DNA of 64,000 bases from NCBI RefSeq assembly GCF_022369435.1, contig NZ_CP059597.1, forward strand, positions 124,001-188,000, written 5' to 3'. Below, piece after piece: positions 25,243 to 34,802 of the stretch. Position numbers and translations under genes: made by a program. Position 1 is the stretch's first letter. The number at the start of each line of letters is the position of its first letter. Source of the stretch: Campylobacter sp. RM10537 (GTDB lineage Bacteria; Campylobacterota; Campylobacteria; Campylobacterales; Campylobacteraceae). A model generated the notes under the pieces. That model saw only the letters and a list, made by a program, of their open reading frames with translations, ran no database searches and was not told the DNA's origin.

Positions 25243-26412
25243 ATGAGATTGTTAAAAGTTGATAAGCTTCAAAAGGATTATTTAGAAAATATAGGTTTTT
25301 CTTGGCATACTGATGAAGATGGTAGTGATTATATTAGCGATACTTTAGTTTGCGTTAAAGAAAATGAAGCAAATGCTTATTATGAAGCATCTAATGAGCT
25401 TTATGATATGTTTATAGCGGCTGCACAAAATGTGATTGATAATGATCGTTTTGATGAGCTAGGTATTCCTTTTAATCTTGTAGAAGCTATTAAAATGAGT
25501 TGGGAAAATGATGTTCATTGGCATTTATATGGAAGATTTGATTTTGCTGGAGGCTTGGATGGAAAGCCTATTAAGCTTTTAGAATTTAATGCAGATACTC
25601 CAACAGCTCTTTTTGAGAGCGCAATTTTGCAATGGGCTATTTTAAAACAAAATAATATGGATGAAAATCATCAGTTTAATAATATTTATGAATGTTTAAT
25701 GGAGAATTTTAAAAGACTGATTACGCTTGATGATGATACTAGTTTATTTCAAAATTATTATCAAGGCTGGAAAATTCTTTTTTCAAGTATAGCTGGAAAC
25801 AAAGAAGAGGAAATTACGACGAAATTATTAGCTTATATTGCTAATGAAGCGGGATTTGAAACTAATTTTTCTTATGTAGATGAGGTTGAATTTAGCGATG
25901 AGGGTATTTTTAAAGATGGAATTAACTATGAATATTGGTTTAAACTGATTCCTTGGGAAGATATAGCAATAGAAGAAGGAGATCTTGCAATGCTTTTAAC
26001 GCAGATCATGCGTAATCAAAAAGCTATCATTTTAAATCCTGCTTATACCTTGATATTCCAATCAAAAGGTATTATGAAAATTTTATATGAGCTTTATCCT
26101 AATCATCCATTACTTTTAGAAACAAAAGATCAACCTTTGACTGGAAAAACTTATGTTAAAAAGCCAGTTTTTGGTAGAGAAGGAGCTAATATAAGCATTG
26201 TTAAGGGTGAACAAATTTTAAAAGAAAATGAAGGACCTTATGTAAACAATAAATTCATTTATCAAGAATATGTAGAATTAAATTCATATGAAAATGAGTT
26301 TTATCAAGCAGGAGTATTTTTTGCTTATGAGGGATGCGGTTTAGGTTTTAGAAAAGGTGGAATGATACTTGATAATTCTTCAAAATTTGTTGGACATATT
26401 ATTAAGGAGTAA
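25243..26412 (+). CDS. glutathionylspermidine-synthase-like ATP-grasp protein (YgiC type)
   Basis: ATP-grasp ligase domain of the GspS synthetase family, 389 residues, without the amidase domain of E. coli Gss. Motifs: GFSWHTDEDGSDY at the start, KLLEFNADTPTALFESA near residue 109, and the ATP-binding KPVFGREGANISIV near 306. These match E. coli YgiC closely as I recall it. The true substrate of the YgiC group is not established. Start ATG at 25243 with AAAGGAAG upstream; a longer frame from 25195 lies inside the lipoprotein gene and is rejected. Confidence 0.85.
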   Translation: MRLLKVDKLQKDYLENIGFSWHTDEDGSDYISDTLVCVKENEANAYYEASNELYDMFIAAAQNVIDNDRFDELGIPFNLVEAIKMSWENDVHWHLYGRFDFAGGLDGKPIKLLEFNADTPTALFESAILQWAILKQNNMDENHQFNNIYECLMENFKRLITLDDDTSLFQNYYQGWKILFSSIAGNKEEEITTKLLAYIANEAGFETNFSYVDEVEFSDEGIFKDGINYEYWFKLIPWEDIAIEEGDLAMLLTQIMRNQKAIILNPAYTLIFQSKGIMKILYELYPNHPLLLETKDQPLTGKTYVKKPVFGREGANISIVKGEQILKENEGPYVNNKFIYQEYVELNSYENEFYQAGVFFAYEGCGLGFRKGGMILDNSSKFVGHIIKE

Positions 26413-26415
26413 GCA

Positions 26416-27354
26416 ATGAAATTAGTATGTTTAGATGCAGCAACTTTAGGAAATTATGATTTTAGTGTTTTTGAAAAATTCGGAGAAATTAAACTTTATG
26501 ATACAACCAAAAATAAAGAACAAACAATTGAACGTTTAAAAGATGCTGATATTGTTATGACTAATAAAGTAGTGATTGATAAAGAAATTATAGACGCTTC
26601 TTTTAATCTCAAACTTATATTAGAAACTGCTACAGGATTAAATAATATAGATGTTGATTATGCTAGAGAAAAAAATATTGTAGTAAAAAATGTAGCTGGA
26701 TATTCTACAATGAGTGTTGTGCAACATACTTTTGCTTTAATTTTTGCTTTTTTAAATCATATTCCTTATTATGATCAATGGGTGAAAAATGAAAAATGGT
26801 GTAAAAGTCCTATTTTTACAGATTTTAGTAGAATTTTAACCAGTATAGAAGGTAAAAAACATGGTATCATAGGGCTTGGTTCTATAGGAAAAGAAGTTGC
26901 TAAAATTTCAAAAGCTTTTGGAGCTAAAATTTATTATTATTCTACTAGTGGAGCAAATGCAAATTCAGAATTTGAACGCTTGGAATTAGATGAGCTTCTA
27001 AAAAATTGCGATATTATAAGCATTCATGCCCCGCTCAATAATCAAACTATGAATTTATTAAATTTGGAAAAATTGGAATTATTAAAAGATGATGCGATTT
27101 TGATTAATGTTGGTAGAGGCGGTATTATAAATGAATTAGATTTAGCAAAAGCGATGGATCAAAAAAATATCAAAGTTGGGCTTGATGTATTAGAAAAAGA
27201 ACCTATGCTAGAAAATCATCCACTTTTAAAAATTAAAAATAAAGATAATCTTATTATTACTCCGCATGTTGCATGGGCATCTAAAGAAGCTATTAATATT
27301 TTAATGAATAAGGTTTATGAAAATCTTAATGAATGGATAAAAAATGGCAAGTGA
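26416..27354 (+). CDS. D-isomer-specific 2-hydroxyacid dehydrogenase
   Basis: NAD-dependent dehydrogenase of 312 residues. The nucleotide-binding [12 protein letters not shown] is near residue 152; the catalytic Arg is in [11 protein letters not shown], the Glu in LDVLEKEPM and the His in [12 protein letters not shown], so the active site is complete. The substrate (glycerate, lactate or another 2-hydroxyacid) cannot be read from the sequence. It follows the ATP-grasp gene by three bases and overlaps yajQ by eleven. Confidence 0.88.
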   Translation: MKLVCLDAATLGNYDFSVFEKFGEIKLYDTTKNKEQTIERLKDADIVMTNKVVIDKEIIDASFNLKLILETATGLNNIDVDYAREKNIVVKNVAGYSTMSVVQHTFALIFAFLNHIPYYDQWVKNEKWCKSPIFTDFSRILTSIEGKKHGIIGLGSIGKEVAKISKAFGAKIYYYSTSGANANSEFERLELDELLKNCDIISIHAPLNNQTMNLLNLEKLELLKDDAILINVGRGGIINELDLAKAMDQKNIKVGLDVLEKEPMLENHPLLKIKNKDNLIITPHVAWASKEAINILMNKVYENLNEWIKNGK

Positions 27355-27835
27355 ACATAGTTTTGATATTTCTGCAGCGATTGATAAACAAGAACTTAAA
27401 AATGCTTTTGAACAGGCAAAAAAAGAATTGGATTCAAGATATGATTTAAAGGGTATTAAAACTGAAATTCAATTTAATGAAAAAGACAGTATTTTTAAGC
27501 TTAGTTCTTCAAGTGAATTAAAGCTTGATGTTTTAAAGGATATTGTTATTTCTAAACTTATTAAAAGAGGTATTAATTCTAGTGCCATTAAAGAACTCTC
27601 TCGCGAAAATGGAGCTATGTTTCACTTAAATTTAAAGGCAAATGATTCCATAGATAGTGAAAATGCTAAAAAAATCAATAAGGCTATAAAAGAGAGCAAA
27701 TTGAAGGTAAATTCTTCAATTAGAGGAGATGAAATTCGTGTTGTAGGAAAACAAATTGATGATTTACAAGTTGTGATGAAAATTGTTCGTGAGCTTGATC
27801 TTGAGTTAAATATCAGTTTTAAAAATTTGAAATAA
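27344..27835 (+). CDS. YajQ-family nucleotide-binding protein
   Basis: Conserved 163-residue protein of the YajQ/DUF520 family, two ferredoxin-like subdomains. Begins [20 protein letters not shown] with SRYDLKG near residue 33, both family hallmarks; ends with [16 protein letters not shown]. YajQ proteins bind nucleotides including cyclic di-GMP in some bacteria, but a signalling role in Campylobacter is not established. Overlaps the preceding dehydrogenase gene. Confidence 0.9.
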   Translation: MASEHSFDISAAIDKQELKNAFEQAKKELDSRYDLKGIKTEIQFNEKDSIFKLSSSSELKLDVLKDIVISKLIKRGINSSAIKELSRENGAMFHLNLKANDSIDSENAKKINKAIKESKLKVNSSIRGDEIRVVGKQIDDLQVVMKIVRELDLELNISFKNLK

Positions 27836-27846
27836 GGTTTAAAATT

Positions 27847-28323
27847 TTGAAAAAAGTATTTGTTTTCTTTTTAATATTATTGTTTTTTAATGCTTGTGCT
27901 ATCAAAAATCAAAATAATTTTAGTCAAAGCATAGCAATAACTATCAATTCTCCGTTTCTTAAAATGAGTGATTTTGGATTTTTAATAAAAGAAAATCAAG
28001 CTTTAAATTTAGAGGTTTATCATTTAGGTCAAGCTTTTTTTAATTTAAAAATTAAAGATAAGATCTGTCTAAATGCCGTATGTTATGATAAAAGAGTTTT
28101 TAATAAAAAATTTTTTAAAAATGAATATTATGATGATATCTTAAGTGATATTTTAAATGCAAAACCATTATGGCAAGGAAAAAAAATACAAAAAACCACT
28201 GATGGATTTAAACAAAATTTAAAAGCAAAAAATTATGAAATTTTTTATGAAGTTTCTAAAAATAAAATCATTTTTTTTGATAAAGTTTCACGTATAAAAA
28301 TCATTTTAAATTATCAAGGATAA
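27847..28323 (+). CDS. putative lipoprotein
   Basis: Secreted lipoprotein of 158 residues: signal MKKVFVFFLILLFFNAC with the lipid-attachment Cys at 17. The mature part is Lys- and Phe-rich with no motif I recognise. It starts with TTG at 27847, with AAGG about nine bases upstream and no nearer ATG giving a signal peptide. It opens a close-packed set with the next secreted protein and the AAA ATPase. Confidence 0.8.
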   Translation: MKKVFVFFLILLFFNACAIKNQNNFSQSIAITINSPFLKMSDFGFLIKENQALNLEVYHLGQAFFNLKIKDKICLNAVCYDKRVFNKKFFKNEYYDDILSDILNAKPLWQGKKIQKTTDGFKQNLKAKNYEIFYEVSKNKIIFFDKVSRIKIILNYQG

Positions 28324-28328
28324 AAATT

Positions 28329-29150
28329 TTGAAATTTTTTTTATTTTTATTTTGCATAATCAGTCTACTTTTTTCTAAAAACTATAAAGGAGAGGTATTT
28401 TTTTATAATTTAAAAGACAAGCAAATTTTTGCTATAATCTATGAAAATGCACCTTTTATACCCGTATTTGATAAAGATATTAATCAAACGAGTCCTAGTT
28501 TTATAGTTTTAAGTGATCTTAATACGAGTATAGAAATTCCTATTTTTAAAATTTCAAATGTTTGGAAAGACGGGGATAATATTTATAAAATTAATGATGC
28601 CAAAGAGTTAATATTGGATAATAAAAAAATTAAAGCTCAAAAACTAGGTTTTGCAAATTTGTATCTTTTTGAAGATCAAAATAATATTAAAATAAAGAGC
28701 TGTTTAGATTTTTTAAAAAATGATGAATTTAATAAAATTCATCAACGAAGTAACAAAGAATTTGATTTTGAACAAATTATTCAAAAGCCTATATTTTTAA
28801 AAGATGGAAAATTAAGTTTTCAAGAGCAATATTATTTTTATAAAGATGATATGGAGCGTCCAATTTTAGAACTTAATAATTTTATTTATGATATGAAAAA
28901 AAATGCTTTTATTCATTTAAGTCAATTGTATGATTTAAAAAATCATCGATTTTTAGATCTTTTGCATCAAAAACTTAAAAATTTTTGTGCAGAATGTTTT
29001 GAAGATATTGAAAAAATGGATTTTAATGATAATTTTTTATTAACTCCTTATGGGGTTAAAGAATGCTATTTGCCTTTTGAAAATCATTTTTTAGATGAAA
29101 ATATTTGTATCGATTTTTCCAATAAAGAAATAGAGGAATTTAAAAAATAA
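28329..29150 (+). CDS. putative periplasmic protein
   Basis: A 273-residue protein with a signal-like start (MKFFLFLFCIISLLFSKNYK) and no lipobox. The body has four cysteines in its second half, including CAEC, and no family I recognise. Like the gene before it, it begins with TTG, preceded by AGGAT. It overlaps the start of the AAA ATPase gene by one base (TAATG). Confidence 0.78.
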   Translation: MKFFLFLFCIISLLFSKNYKGEVFFYNLKDKQIFAIIYENAPFIPVFDKDINQTSPSFIVLSDLNTSIEIPIFKISNVWKDGDNIYKINDAKELILDNKKIKAQKLGFANLYLFEDQNNIKIKSCLDFLKNDEFNKIHQRSNKEFDFEQIIQKPIFLKDGKLSFQEQYYFYKDDMERPILELNNFIYDMKKNAFIHLSQLYDLKNHRFLDLLHQKLKNFCAECFEDIEKMDFNDNFLLTPYGVKECYLPFENHFLDENICIDFSNKEIEEFKK

Positions 29151-30865
29151 TGTTAAAGCTTAAGGAATTTCTAAATTTAAAAACTATAGAAAAAACTCAA
29201 ATTTATAAAGAACTTAAGTGTTCTAAAAATGAAGCTTTGATTTTAAGAGAGCTTTGTAAAAATTATGTTATTTCCGTTGCCTCTGTAAATGCATTTACTC
29301 TATTATCTAGTATTTTTGGTATGGAAAAATATGCGTATTTAGATGTTTTAGGAGATTTAAAAAAACTTATAGAAAGAGGTTTTGTTAATCAAAATTCTAG
29401 CTTTTTCAAAAATATTGAAAGCAATAAAAATCAAACTTTGAGTTTAAATTTATTACAGTGTGAATTAAGTTTAAGTGAATATTTTTTAGAATTTTTAGAA
29501 TCAAAATCTAATAATTTAGATTTTAGTAAAAAAGAAGCTTATGCTGATTATTTAGAATATCTTAAAGATGAATTTATACGAGTTGAGCTTTATGAAAGAT
29601 TGAGTTTTATTAGAAAAAGTGCTTATAATAGTGAATTAAAGGAACAAATTAAACTTTGTGAAGACTATATTAAGGAGCGTTTAAAAAAAAGTAAATTTTA
29701 TAATGTTTTAGCTGATATTTTTAAAGAATTCAATCTTAATCAAAAAGAACAAATTATTTTTTTAACACTTTTAAGAGAAGAATATTTATTGAGTAATGAA
29801 AATTCTACTTTTAGAGAAATGAACTTTTTATTGTCTCTTATAAGTGAAGATGAACTTGACAAGCATAAAAATAAAAGATTACTTCAGGAAAATTCTCCAC
29901 TTTTAAATTTAATAGAATATGATGAGTATTTAAATTCTTTCGGAGATATTTCAAAAAGTTTTTTTATTACGGATGAAATTTTGCAAAGGGTTATTAATTT
30001 TGAACCAAAACAAAGCAAAAAGGTTAAAATTGAAAATGTTTTAAAAGATCAAGATATTTTTGAATTAATAGAACCAAGGGTTAATATTAATGATATTATT
30101 ATGCCTGAAAATACTAAAGAGCTTTTGCAAAGTATTCTTAAGCAACAAGATAAAAAAGTACTTGAAAGATTAAATTTATGGGGAATAAAAAACAATAAAA
30201 ATATAGAGGCTAAGATTATTTTTTATGGGCCTCCTGGTACGGGAAAAACTATGTCAGCACTAGCTATGGCTAAATCAATGAAAAAATCGGTTCTTAGCTT
30301 TGATTGTTCTAAAATTCTTAGCAAATGGGTTGGAGAGAGTGAACAAAATGTTAGAAAAATTTTTGATACTTATAAGAATATAGTACAAACTTGTAAACAA
30401 AGTCCTATTTTATTACTAAATGAAGCTGATCAATTTTTAAGTACAAGAATTGAAAGTAATGCAGGAAGTGATAAAATGCATAATCAAATGCAAAATATTT
30501 TTTTAGAGCAGATTGAGCGTTTTAATGGAGTAATTATTGCAACTACAAATTTTTTAGAAAATTTGGATATAGCATTCTCTAGGAGATTTGATTATAAAAT
30601 AGAATTTAAAAAGCCTGAATTTAAAGATAGATTGAAAATGTGGGAAAAATTTTTACCTAAAAAAGCCGAATTTGATAGAAAATTTGATATTAATATTTTA
30701 GCTAATTATGAATTAAGTGGAGCTCAAATATTAATGATTATTAAAAATACAGCTTTAAAAGTTGCAATTTCTAAAGAAGGAATTTTTTATATGCAAGATT
30801 TTTTAGAAAGTATACAAAAAGAACTTAATTCTAGTTTTGACAAAAGTAAGATCGTAGGTTTTTAA
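29150..30865 (+). CDS. AAA-family ATPase with a helical N-terminal domain
   Basis: A 571-residue cytosolic protein. The N-terminal 300 residues are helical and unrecognised; the AAA module follows: Walker A GPPGTGKT at residues 360-367, Walker B ILLLNEAD with Asn424 at the position usually held by Asp and Glu425 kept, sensor 1 in IIATTNFLENLD, and the arginine-finger region AFSRRFDYKIEF. It resembles single-ring CDC48/spastin-like ATPases. No partner is known; the two secreted proteins upstream are coupled to it. The last 35 bases overlap msrQ. Confidence 0.85.
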   Translation: MLKLKEFLNLKTIEKTQIYKELKCSKNEALILRELCKNYVISVASVNAFTLLSSIFGMEKYAYLDVLGDLKKLIERGFVNQNSSFFKNIESNKNQTLSLNLLQCELSLSEYFLEFLESKSNNLDFSKKEAYADYLEYLKDEFIRVELYERLSFIRKSAYNSELKEQIKLCEDYIKERLKKSKFYNVLADIFKEFNLNQKEQIIFLTLLREEYLLSNENSTFREMNFLLSLISEDELDKHKNKRLLQENSPLLNLIEYDEYLNSFGDISKSFFITDEILQRVINFEPKQSKKVKIENVLKDQDIFELIEPRVNINDIIMPENTKELLQSILKQQDKKVLERLNLWGIKNNKNIEAKIIFYGPPGTGKTMSALAMAKSMKKSVLSFDCSKILSKWVGESEQNVRKIFDTYKNIVQTCKQSPILLLNEADQFLSTRIESNAGSDKMHNQMQNIFLEQIERFNGVIIATTNFLENLDIAFSRRFDYKIEFKKPEFKDRLKMWEKFLPKKAEFDRKFDINILANYELSGAQILMIIKNTALKVAISKEGIFYMQDFLESIQKELNSSFDKSKIVGF

Positions 30866-31382
30866 TATAGCGTAAAATAAAATAAATCATTGACAAGATT
30901 AAAGCACTCCATTCCCAAAACATAGGGATTTTAGGACTTAAAAAATAATGATAACTTGCGATGATTAAACATAAATATCCTAATTTTCTTATTTTATATA
31001 TTTTTTTAAAGAAATTAAAAGAACTTAAGAACATTAAACAAATAATAATAAAAGCCACAAATCCAGTTGTCTCTAAAAAATGATATAAGATGTCATTAAA
31101 TAATCTATAAATTTGAGCATTTCTATCAAAAATAAAATAATTTAAAAAATGGATAATACTCCAAAAAGTTGCAAAAAATCCCAAAAATTTGGGATAATTT
31201 TTTGTTGATTTGAATTTAAATAAAGAAAAAAACAAACTTAAATTAAAAAATATTAAAGCAAAAATTCCTGTATTAAAATAAATTTCTTTTACAAAATCAA
31301 AAGCTCTAAAAATGTTATAAAAAGAACAAATCAAACTTGCCAAGAAAGCTATAAAAGCGATAAAATTAAAATATTTACGCAT
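30831..31382 (-). CDS. msrQ: MsrQ, haem-binding membrane subunit of methionine sulfoxide reductase
   Basis: Inner-membrane b-type cytochrome (YedZ family) that feeds electrons to MsrP. The 183 residues contain about five to six membrane helices with conserved histidines, for example IIHFLNYFIF and YHFLETTGF, and YHYFLSPKIP. The start overlaps the stop of msrP by one base, so the pair is coupled. The 3' end runs 35 bases into the convergent AAA ATPase gene. Confidence 0.85.
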   Translation of the reverse strand: MRKYFNFIAFIAFLASLICSFYNIFRAFDFVKEIYFNTGIFALIFFNLSLFFSLFKFKSTKNYPKFLGFFATFWSIIHFLNYFIFDRNAQIYRLFNDILYHFLETTGFVAFIIICLMFLSSFNFFKKIYKIRKLGYLCLIIASYHYFLSPKIPMFWEWSALILSMIYFILRYIKNLRSYFCQN

Positions 31383-32275
31383 TAGAAATTAACCTTTAGA
31401 TCCATACCTTTGTAAAGTTTTGCAACTTCTTTTTCATATCCATTAAACATCAAAGTAGGTTTTGTGAAAAAATCACCTAAAGCTCTTTCATTTGCTTGAG
31501 ACCACCTTGGATGAGATACATTTGGATTAACATTAGCGTAAAAACCATATTCATTTGGGGCATAATTTTGCCAAGTTGTGCGAGGTTGTTTTTCTACAAA
31601 TTCAATTTTTACAATAGACTTGATACTTTTAAAACCATATTTCCAAGGAACAACTAAACGTATAGGGGCACCATTTTGTGGTTTTAAAGGTTTTTTATAC
31701 ATTCCTACAGCAAGTAAGGTTAATGGATGCATTGCTTCATCCATTCTAAGTCCTTCAACATAAGGATAATCTATAGTTGGAAAAAGTGCATTTTGATCAG
31801 GAAATTGATTTTTGTCTAAAAGTGTTGTAAATTTAACAAATTTAGCTTTTTGGGTAGGTTTTACCTTTTCTATTAGTTGACGCAATTCAAAACCAATCCA
31901 AGGAACTACCATAGACCAAGTTTCAACGCAACGAAATCGATAAATTTTTTCTTCCAAGGGAAATTTTAATATATCTTCCATGCTTAAAATTATTGGCTTT
32001 TCAACTTCTCCACTTATTTCGATTTTCCAATTTTGAGTATTAAAATTCTGAGCTAGAGCAACAGCCTTTCGCTTATCAGTAGAAAATTCATAAAAATTAA
32101 CATAATTTATTGCTAACTCTTCATCGCTTACTTTTAGATTGTTAAGATTTTTATCTTCAATAAAATTAAAAGCAGAAAGTTTAGAGCCAATTAAAGTTGA
32201 GCTAACAAGAGCTCCAATGCCTAATTTTAAAAATTCTCTTCTTTTTTGATATAAATATTGGGGTGTAATATGCAT
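31382..32275 (-). CDS. msrP: MsrP, periplasmic molybdopterin methionine sulfoxide reductase
   Basis: Catalytic subunit that repairs oxidised methionine in periplasmic proteins, using molybdopterin. Tat signal with [20 protein letters not shown] at residues 11-30. The sulfite-oxidase fold includes [20 protein letters not shown], where Cys in RCVE is the molybdenum ligand, and [20 protein letters not shown]. Length 297 is typical of YedY/MsrP. Exported folded through the Tat pathway. Confidence 0.93.
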   Translation of the reverse strand: MHITPQYLYQKRREFLKLGIGALVSSTLIGSKLSAFNFIEDKNLNNLKVSDEELAINYVNFYEFSTDKRKAVALAQNFNTQNWKIEISGEVEKPIILSMEDILKFPLEEKIYRFRCVETWSMVVPWIGFELRQLIEKVKPTQKAKFVKFTTLLDKNQFPDQNALFPTIDYPYVEGLRMDEAMHPLTLLAVGMYKKPLKPQNGAPIRLVVPWKYGFKSIKSIVKIEFVEKQPRTTWQNYAPNEYGFYANVNPNVSHPRWSQANERALGDFFTKPTLMFNGYEKEVAKLYKGMDLKVNF

Positions 32276-32310
32276 AATTTTTCCTTATTAAAAATTTTTA
32301 TTATTAAAGC

Positions 32311-32326
32311 ATATTAGAGCTAATAT
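32311..32326. promoter_or_regulatory. 16-bp palindrome upstream of msrPQ
   Basis: Perfect seven-base arms ATATTAG and CTAATAT separated by two bases, 36 bases before the msrP ATG. Size suits a dimeric regulator; no known box is identified. Confidence 0.35.
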
Positions 32327-32341
32327 AAGATTATTTTTAGG

Positions 32342-33117
32342 TTATTTTGTCAAGTTCTAGATTATAAAGAATTTCTCCACATAATTCTTTATAATTATTT
32401 GATAGTTTTAATTTTGAAATTTCTTGCATAAGAATTTGCACTTCTAGTTCTTTAAGTTTTGCAAGTTCGCGTTTAAAATTTATATAATAAAGAGTATTCT
32501 TTTAAAATGATTTCGTAAATATTAAAAGAGCCATCAATAAGATAATTAATCGCTTTGTCAAGATGTTGATTGTAATCTTTTAAATTAAGAGAATTAAGAA
32601 CCATGATGCAAAGGTGGATCATTGCTAGGTGAAAGTAATTAAGACATCTTTCTGGAAGAGTTAAAATATCGCTTTTTTTAAAATGATCTAAATTTTGAAA
32701 ATTCTCTATTGAAAATTTATATCCAAAGCTTTCATCAATACTAGATATAATAATTTGGAGTTTTTGATCTTCATTAAGTTTTTGTCTAAAGGCTACAAAA
32801 TAGCCTAAAGCTTTATAAAACATTTCAAAAAAAATAATATGTTTGTTTTCTCTTAAGCAAGAAAGATTAAGACTTTTTGGTGCTATAGAGTACTGTTGCA
32901 TATATTTTTGAACTTTTAAGGCAATTTTATTTCTTATACCTGTTAAGTAATTAAAATCTTTTTGTTTTAAAATTTGATGATAAAAAAACACAAAATCTTT
33001 AATTAAAATTCGATTGTTTTTTTCAAAAGAAATAGTTGAATCCACGCTAATAAATTGGTTATAAAGATTAAAATAATCACATTCTAATTGTTGATAATTC
33101 AATACTTTATCCCGCAC
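32342..33117 (-). pseudogene. conserved hypothetical gene with a 3' frameshift
   Basis: The main frame runs from a GTG at 33117 for 214 residues (helical, no signal peptide, containing SLNLSCLRENKHIIFFEMFY) and stops at 32473 after YSLLYKF. In another frame coding continues without a break: LYYINFKRELAKLKELEVQI and on to LYNLELDKIT with a TAA at 32342-32344. A single-base shift between about 32473 and 32500 would rejoin them into a protein of about 258 residues. The truncated product might still function. The family is unknown to me; it is the last gene of the pyrF operon. Confidence 0.65.
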
Positions 33118-33263
33118 TTTTGATAAAATTCTTTCAAGGCTTTTTCCTTATCGGGTTGAGTTTTAATCCATTCTTCAAAATTTTTACAAATATCCCATTC
33201 TTTTTTTTGATTATTTTCATAAATTCGATCTATATTTTCTTCATTTATTTTTTCTTTACTCAT
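33099..33263 (-). CDS. small 54-residue protein coupled to pyrF
   Basis: Begins at an ATG at 33263 that overlaps the pyrF stop by four bases (ATGA). The product is charged and helical: [20 protein letters not shown], then [14 protein letters not shown] and a C-terminus ending KCGIKY. It overlaps the next frame (GTG 33117) by 19 bases. It is either a genuine small protein or the N-terminal part of the following gene split by a second frameshift around 33115. Confidence 0.6.
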   Translation of the reverse strand: MSKEKINEENIDRIYENNQKKEWDICKNFEEWIKTQPDKEKALKEFYQKCGIKY

Positions 33264-33943
33264 CTTATATGCCTCAAAATCTTTTCACAAATTGCTTTAG
33301 GATTTTTATCTTTATATATAGGACGTCCTATAACTATAAAATCACTTTTATTTTCTTTAGCTGTTTCTAAATTTGCTACTCGTTTTTGATCATCATTATT
33401 TTCTCCAAAAGGACGAATACCTGGTGTTAATGTTAAAAAATTTGGATGAGTATTATTTTTAATATTTTTACTTTCAAAAACAGAACATACCATTCCATCA
33501 AGTTTATTTTGATAAGACATTTTGGCAAAATTAATTACAGCATCGTTAATACTTTGTTTATAAATATTGAAAAAGTTTTCTTCATCAAAGCTAGTGAGTG
33601 CAGAAACAGCTAAGACTAAAGGACGTTTAGGGAGTTTATTAAGTCGGTTCATCACTTCTTGCATCGCTATATTTCCAACGCTTGCGTGGATATTAATCAT
33701 ATCAACCCCAAGTTTGGCAATTTCCTCACAAGCATCCGCAGTTGTATTAGGAATATCGTGAATTTTTAGATCCAAAAAGATTTTAAAATCATCTATTTTT
33801 TTTAACTCTTCTATAAATTTAAAACCATCTCTTAGATAAGCTCTTAGGCCTATTTTAAGCCAAAGATCTAAACCTTTTAATTCTTTGGCTATATTAAGAC
33901 ATTCTTCTTTGGTAGCAAGATCTAAAGCAACACATAATTTCAT
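33260..33943 (-). CDS. pyrF: orotidine 5'-phosphate decarboxylase
   Basis: PyrF makes UMP, the last step of de novo pyrimidine synthesis. TIM-barrel of 227 residues with [11 protein letters not shown] at the start, the catalytic [14 protein letters not shown] near residues 54-67 and the phosphate-binding TPGIRPFG and [10 protein letters not shown] near the end. ATG at 33943 overlaps the stop of nusB by four bases. Confidence 0.96.
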   Translation of the reverse strand: MKLCVALDLATKEECLNIAKELKGLDLWLKIGLRAYLRDGFKFIEELKKIDDFKIFLDLKIHDIPNTTADACEEIAKLGVDMINIHASVGNIAMQEVMNRLNKLPKRPLVLAVSALTSFDEENFFNIYKQSINDAVINFAKMSYQNKLDGMVCSVFESKNIKNNTHPNFLTLTPGIRPFGENNDDQKRVANLETAKENKSDFIVIGRPIYKDKNPKAICEKILRHIR

Positions 33944-34338
33944 TTTTTAGCCTTAATTAATGAATCTAAAACTCCGTTGATAAATTTAGGAGAGCTATCA
34001 TTGGCTAATTCTTTGGCTAATTCTATTGCTTCATTGATTATGATTGCGCTTGGTGTATCTGTAAAAAGTAACTCATAAGCTCCAAGTCTTAATATAGCCC
34101 TTTCTATATATCCTAACTTTTCAATTTTATTTTCATTAAGATGAATATTTAATTTTTCATCAATATCATAAAGATTGTGAATAATGCCTTGGTATAAATT
34201 CAAAGTAAATTTTTTTTGATCATTACGAATTTTTTTTTCATCTAGATAATCATTGATAAAATGTTCATTTCTTTCATTTATTTCTAAAGCATAGAGCAAA
34301 GAAATGACACTTTGTCTGACTTGATGACGTGTTGCCAT
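33940..34338 (-). CDS. nusB: transcription antitermination factor NusB
   Basis: RNA-binding helical protein of 132 residues acting with NusE/S10 in rRNA antitermination. [20 protein letters not shown] is the basic N-terminal helix and LGAYELLF with [14 protein letters not shown] and FINGVLD are family hallmarks. Start overlaps the TAA of ribH; the ribH-nusB pairing is common in bacteria. Confidence 0.95.
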   Translation of the reverse strand: MATRHQVRQSVISLLYALEINERNEHFINDYLDEKKIRNDQKKFTLNLYQGIIHNLYDIDEKLNIHLNENKIEKLGYIERAILRLGAYELLFTDTPSAIIINEAIELAKELANDSSPKFINGVLDSLIKAKK

Positions 34339-34802
34339 TAAATTTCCTTACTTAAATTAAGCATTTCTATAACTGTAACCATAGCTTCAAAACCTTTATT
34401 TCCAGCTTTACTACCTGCTCTTTCTATAGCTTGTTCTATAGTATCTGTTGTAAGAACACCAAAACTTACAGGAATATTATGATTTAAGCTTATATTAGCG
34501 ATACCTTTTGTAGTTTCTGCTGCAACATAATCAAAATGCGGAGTTGAACCTCTAATAACAGCACCTATACAACAAATTGCATCAAATTTCTGACTTTCTA
34601 TAGCTTTTTTTAAAATAAAAGGAAGTTCAAAAGCGCCAGGAACAAGAATAAGGCTTAAATTTTCTTCTTTACCCCCATGTCTTAAAAAAGCATCTTTTGC
34701 ACCTTCGACAAGACGATCGGTAATAATATGATTGAATCTTGCATTAATAATTGCAATTTTTTCATTAGAATTAAGATTGAGTTTTCCTTCAATAATTTTC
34801 AT
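34338..34802 (-). CDS. ribH: 6,7-dimethyl-8-ribityllumazine synthase
   Basis: Lumazine synthase, penultimate enzyme of riboflavin synthesis, usually a 60-mer shell. With the ATG at 34802 ([18 protein letters not shown]) the product is 154 residues, the normal length. Motifs: [41 protein letters not shown] and [13 protein letters not shown] with AGSKAGNKG. The longer reading from 34850 overlaps kdsA and is rejected. No FMN riboswitch is present upstream, since it is inside the operon. Confidence 0.96.
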   Translation of the reverse strand: MKIIEGKLNLNSNEKIAIINARFNHIITDRLVEGAKDAFLRHGGKEENLSLILVPGAFELPFILKKAIESQKFDAICCIGAVIRGSTPHFDYVAAETTKGIANISLNHNIPVSFGVLTTDTIEQAIERAGSKAGNKGFEAMVTVIEMLNLSKEI

